Part shown: positions 55,060 through 63,866 of the stretch, in pieces
Numbering within the stretch: the first letter of the stretch is position 1
Layout: each line of letters starts with the position of its first letter
Source of the DNA: an uncultured Cellvibrio sp.
GTDB taxonomy: Bacteria; Pseudomonadota; Gammaproteobacteria; Pseudomonadales; Cellvibrionaceae
Length of the DNA: 64,000 nucleotides
Direction: 5' to 3'
NCBI GenBank assembly: GCA_946480695.1
Contig: CAMLKG010000014.1
Location: 1 to 64,000, forward strand
Translations under genes and position numbers: made by a program
Notes under the pieces: model-generated
What the model was told of the DNA's origin: nothing
Databases searched by the model: none
Seen by the model: only the letters and a program-made list of their open reading frames with translations

Positions 55060-57951
55060 ATGTCGAAAGCGTGTTGCAAACAGATTGATGTCGTTTCTTC
55101 TGCAATCTATATAGTCTGCATCTGTTTGCTAATGCATGCCTCCTCCGGCCTTGCTCAAGGACCATCCAGGGCCGGGCAAGGCCCTATTCACATAACAAAA
55201 AGTGAAAACGATAAACGTGAATACCGCTATCTGGTATTGGAAAATAAATTACGTGTGTTGCTTATCTCCGATCCTGCCACCGAAAAATCTGCCGCCGCAT
55301 TGGATGTGAATATAGGGGCAAACCAGAATCCACCTGACCGTGAAGGATTGGCCCATTTCCTTGAACACATGTTATTCCTGGGAACGGAAAAATATCCGCG
55401 TGCAGGCGAATACCAGGAATTTATTGCGCAGCATGGCGGTAGCTACAACGCCTACACCGCTGCGGAAAATACCAATTATTTTTTTGATATAGATAATGCC
55501 CAGCTCGACGCGGCGCTGGATCGCTTTGCGCAATTTTTTGTCGCACCATTATTTTCTGCCGAATATGTAGAGCGCGAGCGCAATGCGGTAAATTCCGAAT
55601 ACCTTGCGAAATTAAACGATGATGGTCGTCGGGAATGGGATATTTATCGCGAGATTATTAACCAGGAGCATCCCGGCGCAAAATTTTCAGTGGGAAACCT
55701 GGCAACACTTGCGGATCGTGATGGTCGTTCGGTTCGCGATGATATGCTGGCATTTTATGAGCAATATTATTCAGCGCACTTGATGAGCCTGGTGGTGCTG
55801 GGGCGCGAGCCCCTGGATAAACTTGAATCCATGGTTAGCCCGCGTTTCAGCGCAGTGCAACAGCGAGACGCAAAAATTCCATCGGGTTATCCGGATTTAT
55901 TTTCCCAAGGTTCTTTACCTGCGAGCTTGGAGATCAAACCGGAGAAGGAGCTTCGCCAGTTAAACTTTGTGTTCCCCATTCCTAACCCCAACCAATTTTA
56001 TAAAACCAAACCCTATGCCTACATTGCTAACATCCTGGGACATGAAGGCAAGGGCAGTTTGCTCTCGCTGCTGAAGCGCTTGGGATGGGCTGATGGAATT
56101 TATGCTGCCACTGGTTTGGAAAGTCGCGAAAATGCAATTTTTGAAATAAATATCCAATTAACACCGCAAGGCGTACTTGCCCGGCATCAAATTATCTCCC
56201 TGGTTTTTCATTGTATAGATCAGTTGCGTGAGCGCGGCGTTTCAAGTTGGCGCTATAGCGAGTTACAAATCATGGCAGACCTGAATTTTCGCTTCCAGGA
56301 AAAACGTGCCCCAATCGAAACTGTACGCGAATTGGCGCAAGCCATGCGACACTATGCGCCCGGGGACATTCTCAGCGGCGGCTCCCTTTATAGGGAGTTC
56401 AACGAAAAACAGATTCAGAAAAGTTTGTCTTTTTTGCAGAAAGAAAAAGTTTTAGTCGCGTTAACCGCACCTGAAGTAGAGGCCTATCGCGTTTCGAAGC
56501 TTTATTTCGCTCCCTATAGCTTGCGCGCCGGTATCCCGGAAATTATGGAACTAAAACCCGCGGTGCGTAAGGAGCTATCCTTGCCAGAAAAGAATCTTTT
56601 TATTCCAAAGCGCCTTACGGTAAAAACCGGCTCTATGCTTGAACAGCAAGGGGAAGTGATTAACCGTAAACCGGAGTTAATTCTAAATAACAGGAATATG
56701 CGCGTTTGGTACACGCAGGATCGCGAGTTTATCCAACCGCGCGCGACTATTAATTTACGCATCAAGTCTCCCCTGGTGGCTTCCAGTGCCGCGGGAGCCG
56801 CGCAGGTGCAGTTATTTGCCGCACTGGTAAACGATCAGTTAAATGAATACGCATATCCCGCCCACCTTGCGGGAATTGAACTTGCGTTAGAGCCACATAA
56901 CCGCGGTTTCGATATTAAAATGTTTGGCTATTCCGGGCGCCAGGGTTTATTACTGAACAAAGTGATGACAGCCGTACGCACGGGAAAATTTAAAGAAGAG
57001 CGCTTCGCCTTGCTCAAGGAAAACTTGCTGCGCAGCCTGCGCAATCAAAGCAAGGATCTTCCCTATCAGGTTTTGGCGAAACAAGTTCCCATGTTACAAA
57101 CAATCCCGGGTTGGAGTAACGAACAACTTATCGCGGAACTTGAATCAGTGACATTTGAAAAATTTAATAAATTTTCAAACCAGCAATTAATAGATGCGCG
57201 CATGGATGCTTTTTTCTACGGCAATTATTTCCGCGCTGAGGCGATTAAGTTGGCCGTGCTGGCCGAGCACGAATTGTTGCAGCGCCAAATGGGGCGCGAA
57301 TTGCCGCCGCAAAGGTTAGTGATGTTGCCTGGGGATTCTGCAAAGCCCTGGCTTTACATTTATCCCACAACACATGCCGATAATATTGTCGAGCTACTCA
57401 TCCAGAGCCGCTCAAGCTCAATAGAAGACAATGCGCATATGCTGTTGGCGAGGCAGTTATTGCAACCGGCGTTTTATCATCAGTTGCGTACCGAAAAACA
57501 GTTGGGTTATGTCGTTGCTGCCATACCTTCGCCGCTGTTCACACTGGAAAATACCTTAATGATTGTGCAGTCGCCTGTTGCGGATGAGGAAACCATCACC
57601 AATGAGGTCGATCAATTCCTGGATCGTCAATTGGAAACAATTACCGAGCATTTCATGGTCAACCGTCAATCCCTGATAAACGAATTGCGCGAACCCGCAC
57701 GTTCATTAAGGGAACAGAGTGATCGGTACTGGAATGCAATTGTCAATCTTGATGAGCAATTTACCCGTCGCCTTGACCTTGCGGATGCGGTTTCGCGCAT
57801 CACGCCTGAATCGCTTGCCAATTATTATCGCGAAGTGTTTATGGATAAAAACCGCCGCCTTTGGTTAAGCTCGCAAAAAATTACCGCACGTGAAAATTAT
57901 TTACTCATTGATGACGTAACTGCGTACAAGCAATCGTTAGTTACGCATTAA
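55060..57951 (+). CDS. M16 metalloprotease, pitrilysin/insulinase type
   Basis: 963 aa from ATG 55060, giving a signal peptide with hydrophobic core and LAQ-G end; earlier ATG (55036) and TTG (55027) starts are possible. The inverted zinc motif is HFLEH at 99-103 with the third ligand Glu180 (HxxEH plus 77 residues, as in pitrilysin). Four M16 domains: active N-terminal, inactive C-terminal with TEKQLGYVVAA substrate-binding segment. Predicted periplasmic peptidase for small polypeptides. Length equals pitrilysin (962 in E. coli). Confidence 0.93.
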   Translation: MSKACCKQIDVVSSAIYIVCICLLMHASSGLAQGPSRAGQGPIHITKSENDKREYRYLVLENKLRVLLISDPATEKSAAALDVNIGANQNPPDREGLAHFLEHMLFLGTEKYPRAGEYQEFIAQHGGSYNAYTAAENTNYFFDIDNAQLDAALDRFAQFFVAPLFSAEYVERERNAVNSEYLAKLNDDGRREWDIYREIINQEHPGAKFSVGNLATLADRDGRSVRDDMLAFYEQYYSAHLMSLVVLGREPLDKLESMVSPRFSAVQQRDAKIPSGYPDLFSQGSLPASLEIKPEKELRQLNFVFPIPNPNQFYKTKPYAYIANILGHEGKGSLLSLLKRLGWADGIYAATGLESRENAIFEINIQLTPQGVLARHQIISLVFHCIDQLRERGVSSWRYSELQIMADLNFRFQEKRAPIETVRELAQAMRHYAPGDILSGGSLYREFNEKQIQKSLSFLQKEKVLVALTAPEVEAYRVSKLYFAPYSLRAGIPEIMELKPAVRKELSLPEKNLFIPKRLTVKTGSMLEQQGEVINRKPELILNNRNMRVWYTQDREFIQPRATINLRIKSPLVASSAAGAAQVQLFAALVNDQLNEYAYPAHLAGIELALEPHNRGFDIKMFGYSGRQGLLLNKVMTAVRTGKFKEERFALLKENLLRSLRNQSKDLPYQVLAKQVPMLQTIPGWSNEQLIAELESVTFEKFNKFSNQQLIDARMDAFFYGNYFRAEAIKLAVLAEHELLQRQMGRELPPQRLVMLPGDSAKPWLYIYPTTHADNIVELLIQSRSSSIEDNAHMLLARQLLQPAFYHQLRTEKQLGYVVAAIPSPLFTLENTLMIVQSPVADEETITNEVDQFLDRQLETITEHFMVNRQSLINELREPARSLREQSDRYWNAIVNLDEQFTRRLDLADAVSRITPESLANYYREVFMDKNRRLWLSSQKITARENYLLIDDVTAYKQSLVTH

Positions 57952-58392
57952 TTTCAGGAAATTGTTTAACGAATAATCGCGTGATGCAAATTGATGCATT
58001 AGTTTGCTTTTTTGTGGTGCGTATAGCGCAAAAATTATCAAAATTTTTACTGATTTCTGCTTGGAGAATCGGAAAATTTTGGGTAATAATGCCAGCCCTG
58101 TTGCTTGGCCGGATTTTTATCATGTCGTTGTTATGCAGATTTCCGGATACAGCAAACAGTGCACCAAAATGTGCCCCTCCAGAGTGTTACCGTATTGGCT
58201 AGGGCTGGTAAAAAATTCCCACTTATGCAAGAATTCGGGGATTTTTTACACAAGAAAAAGGAATATTCCTCCTGTAACTCCATGAAAAAACTGCACTTTT
58301 GTGCAAATTTTGTGCGAAGCCCAGATCCAAATTCCTATATAGATACTACTGCTACATGATGTGCGCTGCTGCGCATAGCTGAGGAGATTTGA
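57952..58392 (+). other. 441-base region upstream of aceE with GCAC/GTGC inverted repeats
   Basis: No credible gene: the short open frames here lack ribosome sites and family features. Inverted repeats: GCAC-CAAAAT-GTGC (58161-58174), TGCAC-TTTT-GTGCA (58292-58305) and TGCGC-TGCT-GCGCA (58362-58375). TTTTGTGC is also directly repeated at 58297-58304 and 58308-58315, an 11-base period. A TATATA at 58336-58341 could be a -10, but no -35 fits well. No PdhR-type box (ATTGGT-N3-ACCAAT) was found. Confidence 0.5.
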
Positions 58393-61044
58393 ATGCTACA
58401 AGATATTGATGCCATTGAAACCAAAGAGTGGCTGGACGCCCTTAAATCAGTTGTTCGCCACGCCGGTAAAGACCGTGCGGCTGAGCTGCTGAAAGCTCTG
58501 TCCGAGTCCGCTGTAAACCATGGCATTGAGCAGCCTTCCTCTATTCAAACTCCTTACCGTAATACCATTCCTGTCGATAAAGAAATCCAATCTCCCGGCG
58601 ATACCAAACTTGAGCGCAAAATCCGCTCGATTATCCGTTGGAACGCCATGGCAATGGTTATGAAGGCCAATGACAACGATGAAGGGTTGGGCGGGCATAT
58701 TGCTTCTTTCGCATCGTCAGCCACTTTATATGATGTAGGTTTCAACCACTTCTTCCGGGGTAACGACGGTGACACCCCCGGCGACCTCATCTATTTCCAG
58801 GGCCATGTATCCCCCGGTATGTATGCCCGTTCATTTGTTGAAGGCCGTTTGAGCGAATCCCATCTGGACAATTTCCGCCGCGAAGTCAACGGTGGGGGAT
58901 TGTCTTCCTACCCGCATCCATGGCTGATGCCTGATTACTGGCAGTTCCCCACCGTATCCATGGGCCTGGGGCCAATCAAGGCTATTTACCAGGCGCGTTT
59001 CAACCGTTATATGGAAGCTCGCGGCCTGATCCCTAAAACCGACCGCAAGGTATGGGCTTTCCTGGGGGATGGTGAGTGTGACGAGCCGGAAAGCCTGGGT
59101 GCAATTTCCCTGGCTACCCGCGAGAAGCTGGATAACCTGATCTTTGTGATCAACTGTAACTTGCAGCGCCTGGATGGTCCGGTGCGCGGCAACGGGAAGA
59201 TTGTGCAGGAGTTGGAAGGTGTATTCCGTGGCGCCGGCTGGAATGTGATTAAAGTCCTTTGGGGACGTGGTTGGGACACATTGCTAGCCAAAGACAAAAC
59301 CGGCCTGTTGCAAAAGCGCATGGACGAGGTTGTCGATGGCGAAATGCAGAACTACAAAGCCAATGGCGGAGCCTATACCCGCGAGCATTTCTTCGGTAAA
59401 TATCCGGAGTTGCTGGAGCTGGTGAAAGATATGTCCGACGACGACATTATGGCCCTGGCGCGTGGCGGCCATGATTCCCATAAGGTTTATAACGCCTACC
59501 ATCAGGCGGTAAACACCCAAGGCAAACCAACAGTTATCCTCGCCCAGACCGTAAAAGGTTACGGTATGGGTTCGTCAGGTGAAGCGATTAATAAAACCCA
59601 CTCAGCCAAGCACCTGGCAATGGAAGACCTGAAGAAATTCCGCGATCGTTTTGAATTGCCGATCAGCGATGAAGATTTGCCGAAGCTGCCCTATTACCGC
59701 CCGGCGGAAGACAGTCCGGAAATGCAATACATGAAGGCTCGCCGTAGCGCGCTGAAAGGCTATTTGCCATCGCGTAATGCCAGCTTCGATCCGCTGCTGG
59801 TTCCTGCCCTTGATGCATTCGCCGCGCAGTTGAAGAGTACTGGTGAACGCGAAATCTCTACTACCATGAGCTTTGTGCGTATCATTTCTTCCCTGGTTAA
59901 GGATAAAAATATCGGTAAGCAGATTGTGCCGATTGTCCCGGACGAAGCGCGTACCTTTGGTATGGAGGGTATGTTTAAAACGGTAGGTATTTATTCCTCC
60001 GAAGGCCAGAAGTACACCCCGCATGATGCCGGCCAGATGATGTCCTACCACGAATCAGCCACCGGCCAGATATTGGAAGAAGGTATTAACGAAGCCGGTT
60101 CCATGGCCTCATGGATTGCTGCGGCAACTGCCTACAGCAACTATAAAAAGCCGATGATTCCTTTCTACATCTATTACTCCATGTTTGGTTTCCAGCGTAT
60201 CGGTGACCTTGCCTGGGCTGCCGGTGATTCTCAAGCGCGCGGTTTCCTGATGGGTGCAACTGCCGGACGCACTACTCTGAATGGAGAAGGGTTACAGCAC
60301 CAGGACGGCCATAGCCACGTATTTGCGAATACGATTCCCAATTGTCGTTCCTACGACCCTACCTACGCTTACGAACTGGCGGTAATTATCCAGGACGGTA
60401 TCAAGCGTATGTACCACGACAATGAAAATATCTTCTATTACATTTCATTGATGAATGAAAATTACCAGCATCCGGATATGCCTGAAGGCGCCGAAGAAGG
60501 CATCATCAAAGGTATTTATCAACTGGAAAAAAGTGCAGGCAAGGCCAAGAACCGCGTGCAATTGATGGGTGCGGGCACTATCTTGCGTGAAGTGCGTTTT
60601 GCGGCGGAAATCCTCCGCAGTGAATTCGATGTTGAAGCGGATGTGTGGAGCGTCACCAGCGTTAACGAACTGACCCGCGATGGCCAACGCGCCACTCGCT
60701 GGAATATGCTGAACCCCACGGCTACGCCGCGCAAGCCTTACATTACCCAGGTATTGGAAGCTGCCGAGGGCCCATTCATTATTTCCACTGATAACCTGAA
60801 AACCTATTCCGAGCAGTTGCGCGCCTATATTCCGGGCCATTACACAGTATTGGGAACTGAAGGTTTCGGTCGCAGTGACACCCGTACCCAACTGCGCCAT
60901 TTCTTTGAAGTGAATCGTTACTTCGTGGTGGTTGCAGCACTCAAATCTTTGGCTGACCAAGGCAAGATTAAAGCCGATGTGGTTGCCAAGGCCATCAAGA
61001 AGTTTGGTATTGATCCGGAAAAAGCGGATCCAATGAGCGTATAG
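58393..61044 (+). CDS. aceE: Pyruvate dehydrogenase E1 component, homodimeric type
   Basis: Thiamine-diphosphate enzyme that decarboxylates pyruvate and acetylates the lipoyl groups of AceF. 883 aa (E. coli 887). Thiamine motif GDGECDEPE (225-233) through NCN (254-256); SSYPHPWLMPDYWQFPTVSMG and the C-terminal GTEGFGRSDTR segment are highly conserved. GAGGAG eight bases before the ATG is a strong ribosome site. First gene of aceE-aceF; lpd and pdhR are not adjacent. Confidence 0.98.
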   Translation: MLQDIDAIETKEWLDALKSVVRHAGKDRAAELLKALSESAVNHGIEQPSSIQTPYRNTIPVDKEIQSPGDTKLERKIRSIIRWNAMAMVMKANDNDEGLGGHIASFASSATLYDVGFNHFFRGNDGDTPGDLIYFQGHVSPGMYARSFVEGRLSESHLDNFRREVNGGGLSSYPHPWLMPDYWQFPTVSMGLGPIKAIYQARFNRYMEARGLIPKTDRKVWAFLGDGECDEPESLGAISLATREKLDNLIFVINCNLQRLDGPVRGNGKIVQELEGVFRGAGWNVIKVLWGRGWDTLLAKDKTGLLQKRMDEVVDGEMQNYKANGGAYTREHFFGKYPELLELVKDMSDDDIMALARGGHDSHKVYNAYHQAVNTQGKPTVILAQTVKGYGMGSSGEAINKTHSAKHLAMEDLKKFRDRFELPISDEDLPKLPYYRPAEDSPEMQYMKARRSALKGYLPSRNASFDPLLVPALDAFAAQLKSTGEREISTTMSFVRIISSLVKDKNIGKQIVPIVPDEARTFGMEGMFKTVGIYSSEGQKYTPHDAGQMMSYHESATGQILEEGINEAGSMASWIAAATAYSNYKKPMIPFYIYYSMFGFQRIGDLAWAAGDSQARGFLMGATAGRTTLNGEGLQHQDGHSHVFANTIPNCRSYDPTYAYELAVIIQDGIKRMYHDNENIFYYISLMNENYQHPDMPEGAEEGIIKGIYQLEKSAGKAKNRVQLMGAGTILREVRFAAEILRSEFDVEADVWSVTSVNELTRDGQRATRWNMLNPTATPRKPYITQVLEAAEGPFIISTDNLKTYSEQLRAYIPGHYTVLGTEGFGRSDTRTQLRHFFEVNRYFVVVAALKSLADQGKIKADVVAKAIKKFGIDPEKADPMSV

Positions 61045-61047
61045 AAC

Positions 61048-61080
61048 CATCGCCCTCTCACAAAGAGGGCGATGTTGTTT
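61048..61080 (+). terminator. Strong hairpin between aceE and aceF
   Basis: A perfect 11-bp stem CATCGCCCTCT/AGAGGGCGATG with a 5-base loop (61048-61074), four bases after the aceE stop, followed by TTGTTT. It may attenuate transcription into aceF or protect the aceE mRNA end. The poor T-run argues for partial termination at most. Confidence 0.5.
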
Positions 61081-61138
61081 GTACTCTCCAAAACATTTAT
61101 CAAATGTAGAAACAACCGATTAATGAGGAACTACTACA

Positions 61139-62743
61139 GTGGCAATTCAAACTATTAAAGTGCCAGATATTGGCGGCGCAGAAGGCGTTGAAGTAATTGA
61201 AATCTCCGTCAAGGTAGGCGATGTGATCGCAGAAGGGGATTCAATTGTCGTGCTTGAAACCGACAAGGCTTCGATGGAAATCCCCGCCGACAAGGCAGGC
61301 AAGGTTGTCGCTATTAAAGTTAACCTGGGTGATAAGGTTTCACAGGATAGCCCATTGCTGGAAGTGGAAGCTGAAGGTGCGGCTGCACCGGCACCACAAG
61401 AAGCTGCACCGGTTGCGGCCGCGGCTCCTGCGGCGGCCCCCGCAGTTGCAACACCAGCCACCGCCGGTGCTGAAGTGAATATGGTAATTCCTGATATCGG
61501 TGGCGCAGAAGGTGTTGAGGTTATTGAAATTGCAGTGAAAGTCGGTGATGAGGTTGCCGCTGGCGATTCATTGGTTGTGCTTGAGACTGATAAAGCCTCT
61601 ATGGAAATTCCTGCTGAAGCGGCGGGCAAGATCCTGAGCCTCGCTGTAAAAGTAGGCGATAAGGTATCCCAGGGTACGGTAATTGGTGTATTGGCGACTA
61701 CCGGTGGAGCTACCGCCTCTCCGGCACCCGCTCCTGCAAAAGCGGAAGCTGCCCCGGTACCCAAGGCAGAAGCACCCAAGGCGGAAGCGCCTAAAGCAGT
61801 ATCGGCGCCGGTAGCCGAGGTTGAGCAAACCGGTGATGTATACGCTGGCCCGGCGGTACGTAAACTGGCTCGCCAGCTCGGTGTTGATATGGGCAAGGTC
61901 GCAGGTACCGGTCCGCGCGGCCGCTTGCAAAAAGATGATATTCGCGCGTATGTGAAGCCCATTGTACAGGCGGCCCAGGCGGGTACTTCATTGGGCGGTG
62001 GATCGGGAATCCCGGCGTTGCCGATTGTCGATTTCTCCAAGTTTGGCGAAGTTGAAATCGTCAAGATGAGCAAAATTAAAAAGCTCACTGCCGAGAGCAT
62101 GACGCGCAGTTGGTTGAATGTTCCGCGTATTACCCAATTTGATGATGCGGATATTACCGATCTCGAAGCCTTCCGCAACAGTATGAAGGTTGAAGCGGAA
62201 AAGCGCGGCAGCAAGCTAACACCTTTGCCCTTTATTGTGAAAGCGGTCGCTGCCGCCCTGGTTGCGGAGCCTTCGTTCAATGTATCCGTGCATCACGATG
62301 GTGAAAGCATTGTGCACAAGAAATTTGTCCACATTGGTATTGCGGTAGATACGCCCAATGGTCTGCTGGTTCCCGTGGTACGCAATGCGGATAAAAAAGG
62401 TTTGTGGGAGTTGGCCGACGAAATTAATACCTTGGCGAAAAAGGCCCGTGACGGCAAGCTGACCCCGGCCGAGATGCAAGGTGGTTGCTTCACTATTTCC
62501 AGCCTCGGTGCTATGGGTGGCAATGGTTTTACACCCATGGTTACCGCCCCTAATGAAGTGGGTATCCTCGGTGTTTCGCGCGCCCAAATGAAACCGGTGT
62601 GGAATGGCAAAGAGTTTATTCCGCGCAATATGTTGCCGTTGTCGCTGTCCTATGATCATCGTGCGGTAAACGGTGCGGATGCAGGGCGCTTTATGACGTA
62701 TCTGGTATCAGTAATTGGCGATTTGCGTCGCTTGTTATTGTAA
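61139..62743 (+). CDS. aceF: Pyruvate dehydrogenase E2, dihydrolipoamide acetyltransferase
   Basis: Core of the pyruvate dehydrogenase complex, passing acetyl from lipoamide to CoA. 534 aa, GTG start behind GAGGAA. Two lipoyl domains, with lipoyl Lys43 and Lys152 in TDKASMEIP, joined by Ala/Pro linkers; E1/E3-binding domain about 234-272 (AGPAVRKLARQLG); catalytic domain about 300-534 with DHRAVNGADAGRF (catalytic His507). E. coli has three lipoyl domains; two is the Pseudomonas arrangement. Confidence 0.97.
   Translation: MAIQTIKVPDIGGAEGVEVIEISVKVGDVIAEGDSIVVLETDKASMEIPADKAGKVVAIKVNLGDKVSQDSPLLEVEAEGAAAPAPQEAAPVAAAAPAAAPAVATPATAGAEVNMVIPDIGGAEGVEVIEIAVKVGDEVAAGDSLVVLETDKASMEIPAEAAGKILSLAVKVGDKVSQGTVIGVLATTGGATASPAPAPAKAEAAPVPKAEAPKAEAPKAVSAPVAEVEQTGDVYAGPAVRKLARQLGVDMGKVAGTGPRGRLQKDDIRAYVKPIVQAAQAGTSLGGGSGIPALPIVDFSKFGEVEIVKMSKIKKLTAESMTRSWLNVPRITQFDDADITDLEAFRNSMKVEAEKRGSKLTPLPFIVKAVAAALVAEPSFNVSVHHDGESIVHKKFVHIGIAVDTPNGLLVPVVRNADKKGLWELADEINTLAKKARDGKLTPAEMQGGCFTISSLGAMGGNGFTPMVTAPNEVGILGVSRAQMKPVWNGKEFIPRNMLPLSLSYDHRAVNGADAGRFMTYLVSVIGDLRRLLL
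61154..61705 (+). repeat. Internal duplication encoding two lipoyl domains
   Basis: 61154-61370 and 61484-61705 are diverged tandem copies within aceF. The proteins share PDIGGAEGVEVIEI and VVLETDKASMEIPA, while many third codon positions differ, so the duplication is old and under selection. Confidence 0.85.
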
Positions 62744-62758
62744 CAGTCAGGTGATTTG

Positions 62759-62794
62759 TGAAAGGCCAGCGATTGCTGGCCTTTTTATTTTTTA
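62759..62794 (+). terminator. Rho-independent terminator after aceF
   Basis: AAAGGCCAGC-GATT-GCTGGCCTTT followed by TTATTTTTT, 17 bases after the aceF stop. Confidence 0.92.
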
Positions 62795-62864
62795 CACAGA
62801 ATGTTTATTAATCTTTTCGGCATATATCTTCGGTTATTTCCATTCACGCTTGAGTGAGTAACCC

Positions 62865-63341
62865 ATGCAATACATCAAAAGATTGTTTAGTTTTTCGTTG
62901 GTGGCAATACTGTTGTCCGGTTGCCAAAGGGTTACAAATCTTGCTGATCCTGCCAATACCTACACACCGGAAACCACCTTTCAGAAATTGGCAGGGGATT
63001 ATCCGTTTATTACTGTTGCCCTTCGCGATGTGCCTCCATCCGTTCATGAAAATAAAAATATTGCTTATGTGCGTTATGGCAAACGTATATTGCAACTGGA
63101 TCCGCCGATTTTATTTTTAATCAGTTCCCAACGCCGATTCAGCCATGGGTACCAGGAAATGATTGAAAAAATGAAGCCCTTTAATATTCCTTACCAGGTA
63201 ACCCGGCTTCCCGATACACCACATTCATTTTGGTTATTTGATCCATGGCTGCAACCTGCCGCTGATATTGTTACCCAATTCCTCGATCAGCAACTTAAAG
63301 TCAATCGCAGCAATGGTGTACTCCCAGCAGGTAGTGAATAG
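62865..63341 (+). pseudogene. Lipoprotein esterase-like remnant with in-frame internal deletion
   Basis: 158 aa, open throughout. A lipoprotein signal with lipobox LLSGC (Cys20) is followed by a segment like the N-terminus of BD-FAE/acetyl-esterase alpha/beta-hydrolases (TPETTFQKLAGDYPFI, AYVRYGKRILQLD). It then passes at about residue 80 straight into what resembles their C-terminus (PPILFLISSQRRFSHGYQEMI, PDTPHSFWLFDPWLQP), with the terminal catalytic His. The oxyanion HGGG and GxSxG nucleophile region expected between them is missing, about 150-200 residues. It cannot be a normal serine esterase. Decay is inferred from remembered family patterns; a new non-catalytic use is possible. Confidence 0.6.
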
Positions 63342-63393
63342 CTATTAAACTTTTTTGGAATTTTAAACCGGGTTTCGCTCCAGGGTTTTTATC

Positions 63394-63786
63394 TTATTTT
63401 TTATTGGTTTCTATATTTGTTTTCCAATAAAGCAACCTGGCAAAAATGTCCAGGTATTTCGTCAACACTACCACTAAACATAAACCCAATAAAACCCCAC
63501 CCGTATTGGCTAACATGTCGGTGAGGCTGAATGTGCGTGGCGGATTGAAGTACTGGATTATTTCAATAGCAAATGAATAGGTAATTAAAAATACCGCTCG
63601 CTGCCAAAGTGGCCATTGGGGACGGGCAAAGCTAATAGAGATGCCGGCCAGGGTATAGCCGGTAAAATGCATTAATAAATCATTAAATACCGGCACAGAA
63701 TTTTCTGGATGAGGGGTGATGCCGAGATAGGTATAAATAATCAATAAACCGTAAAATTGCAAAACACAAATCAATCGCCAGAGCAT
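63394..63786 (-). CDS. VanZ-like membrane protein
   Basis: 130 aa from ATG 63786, preceded by GAGGAAG; the frame extends ten codons upstream. Four hydrophobic segments. NDLLMHFTGYTLAGISI, AIEIIQYFNPPRTFSLTDMLANTGGVLLG is the VanZ-family signature (Asp in the SLTDMLAN motif). Function in non-resistance members is unknown; there is no glycopeptide-resistance context here. Confidence 0.88.
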   Translation of the reverse strand: MLWRLICVLQFYGLLIIYTYLGITPHPENSVPVFNDLLMHFTGYTLAGISISFARPQWPLWQRAVFLITYSFAIEIIQYFNPPRTFSLTDMLANTGGVLLGLCLVVVLTKYLDIFARLLYWKTNIETNKK

Positions 63787-63866
63787 GTGCACTTCCTCAA
63801 AAATTTCGGAAAGCATAACAGCCCGGTAAAATTGAAGCGATCCCTTAGGTGTGGAATTAATTGCAG

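Noticed and set aside
57981..58359. Three overlapping short open frames upstream of aceE
   Set aside because: No ribosome sites, Cys-rich random-like products, and they overlap the inverted-repeat region; treated as non-coding.
58161..58375. CRISPR-like or PdhR-box interpretation of the repeats upstream of aceE
   Set aside because: Repeats are short, differ in arm and spacer, and are not regularly spaced over several units; no ATTGGT-N3-ACCAAT is present.
61147..62280. 377-codon open frame antisense to aceF
   Set aside because: Low-complexity Ser/Ala/Thr product mirroring the Ala/Pro-rich aceF codons; no ribosome site or family pattern; aceF is certain.
63394..63786. Teicoplanin resistance determinant (VanZ)
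   Set aside because: VanZ-like proteins are widespread outside resistance clusters and no van genes are nearby.
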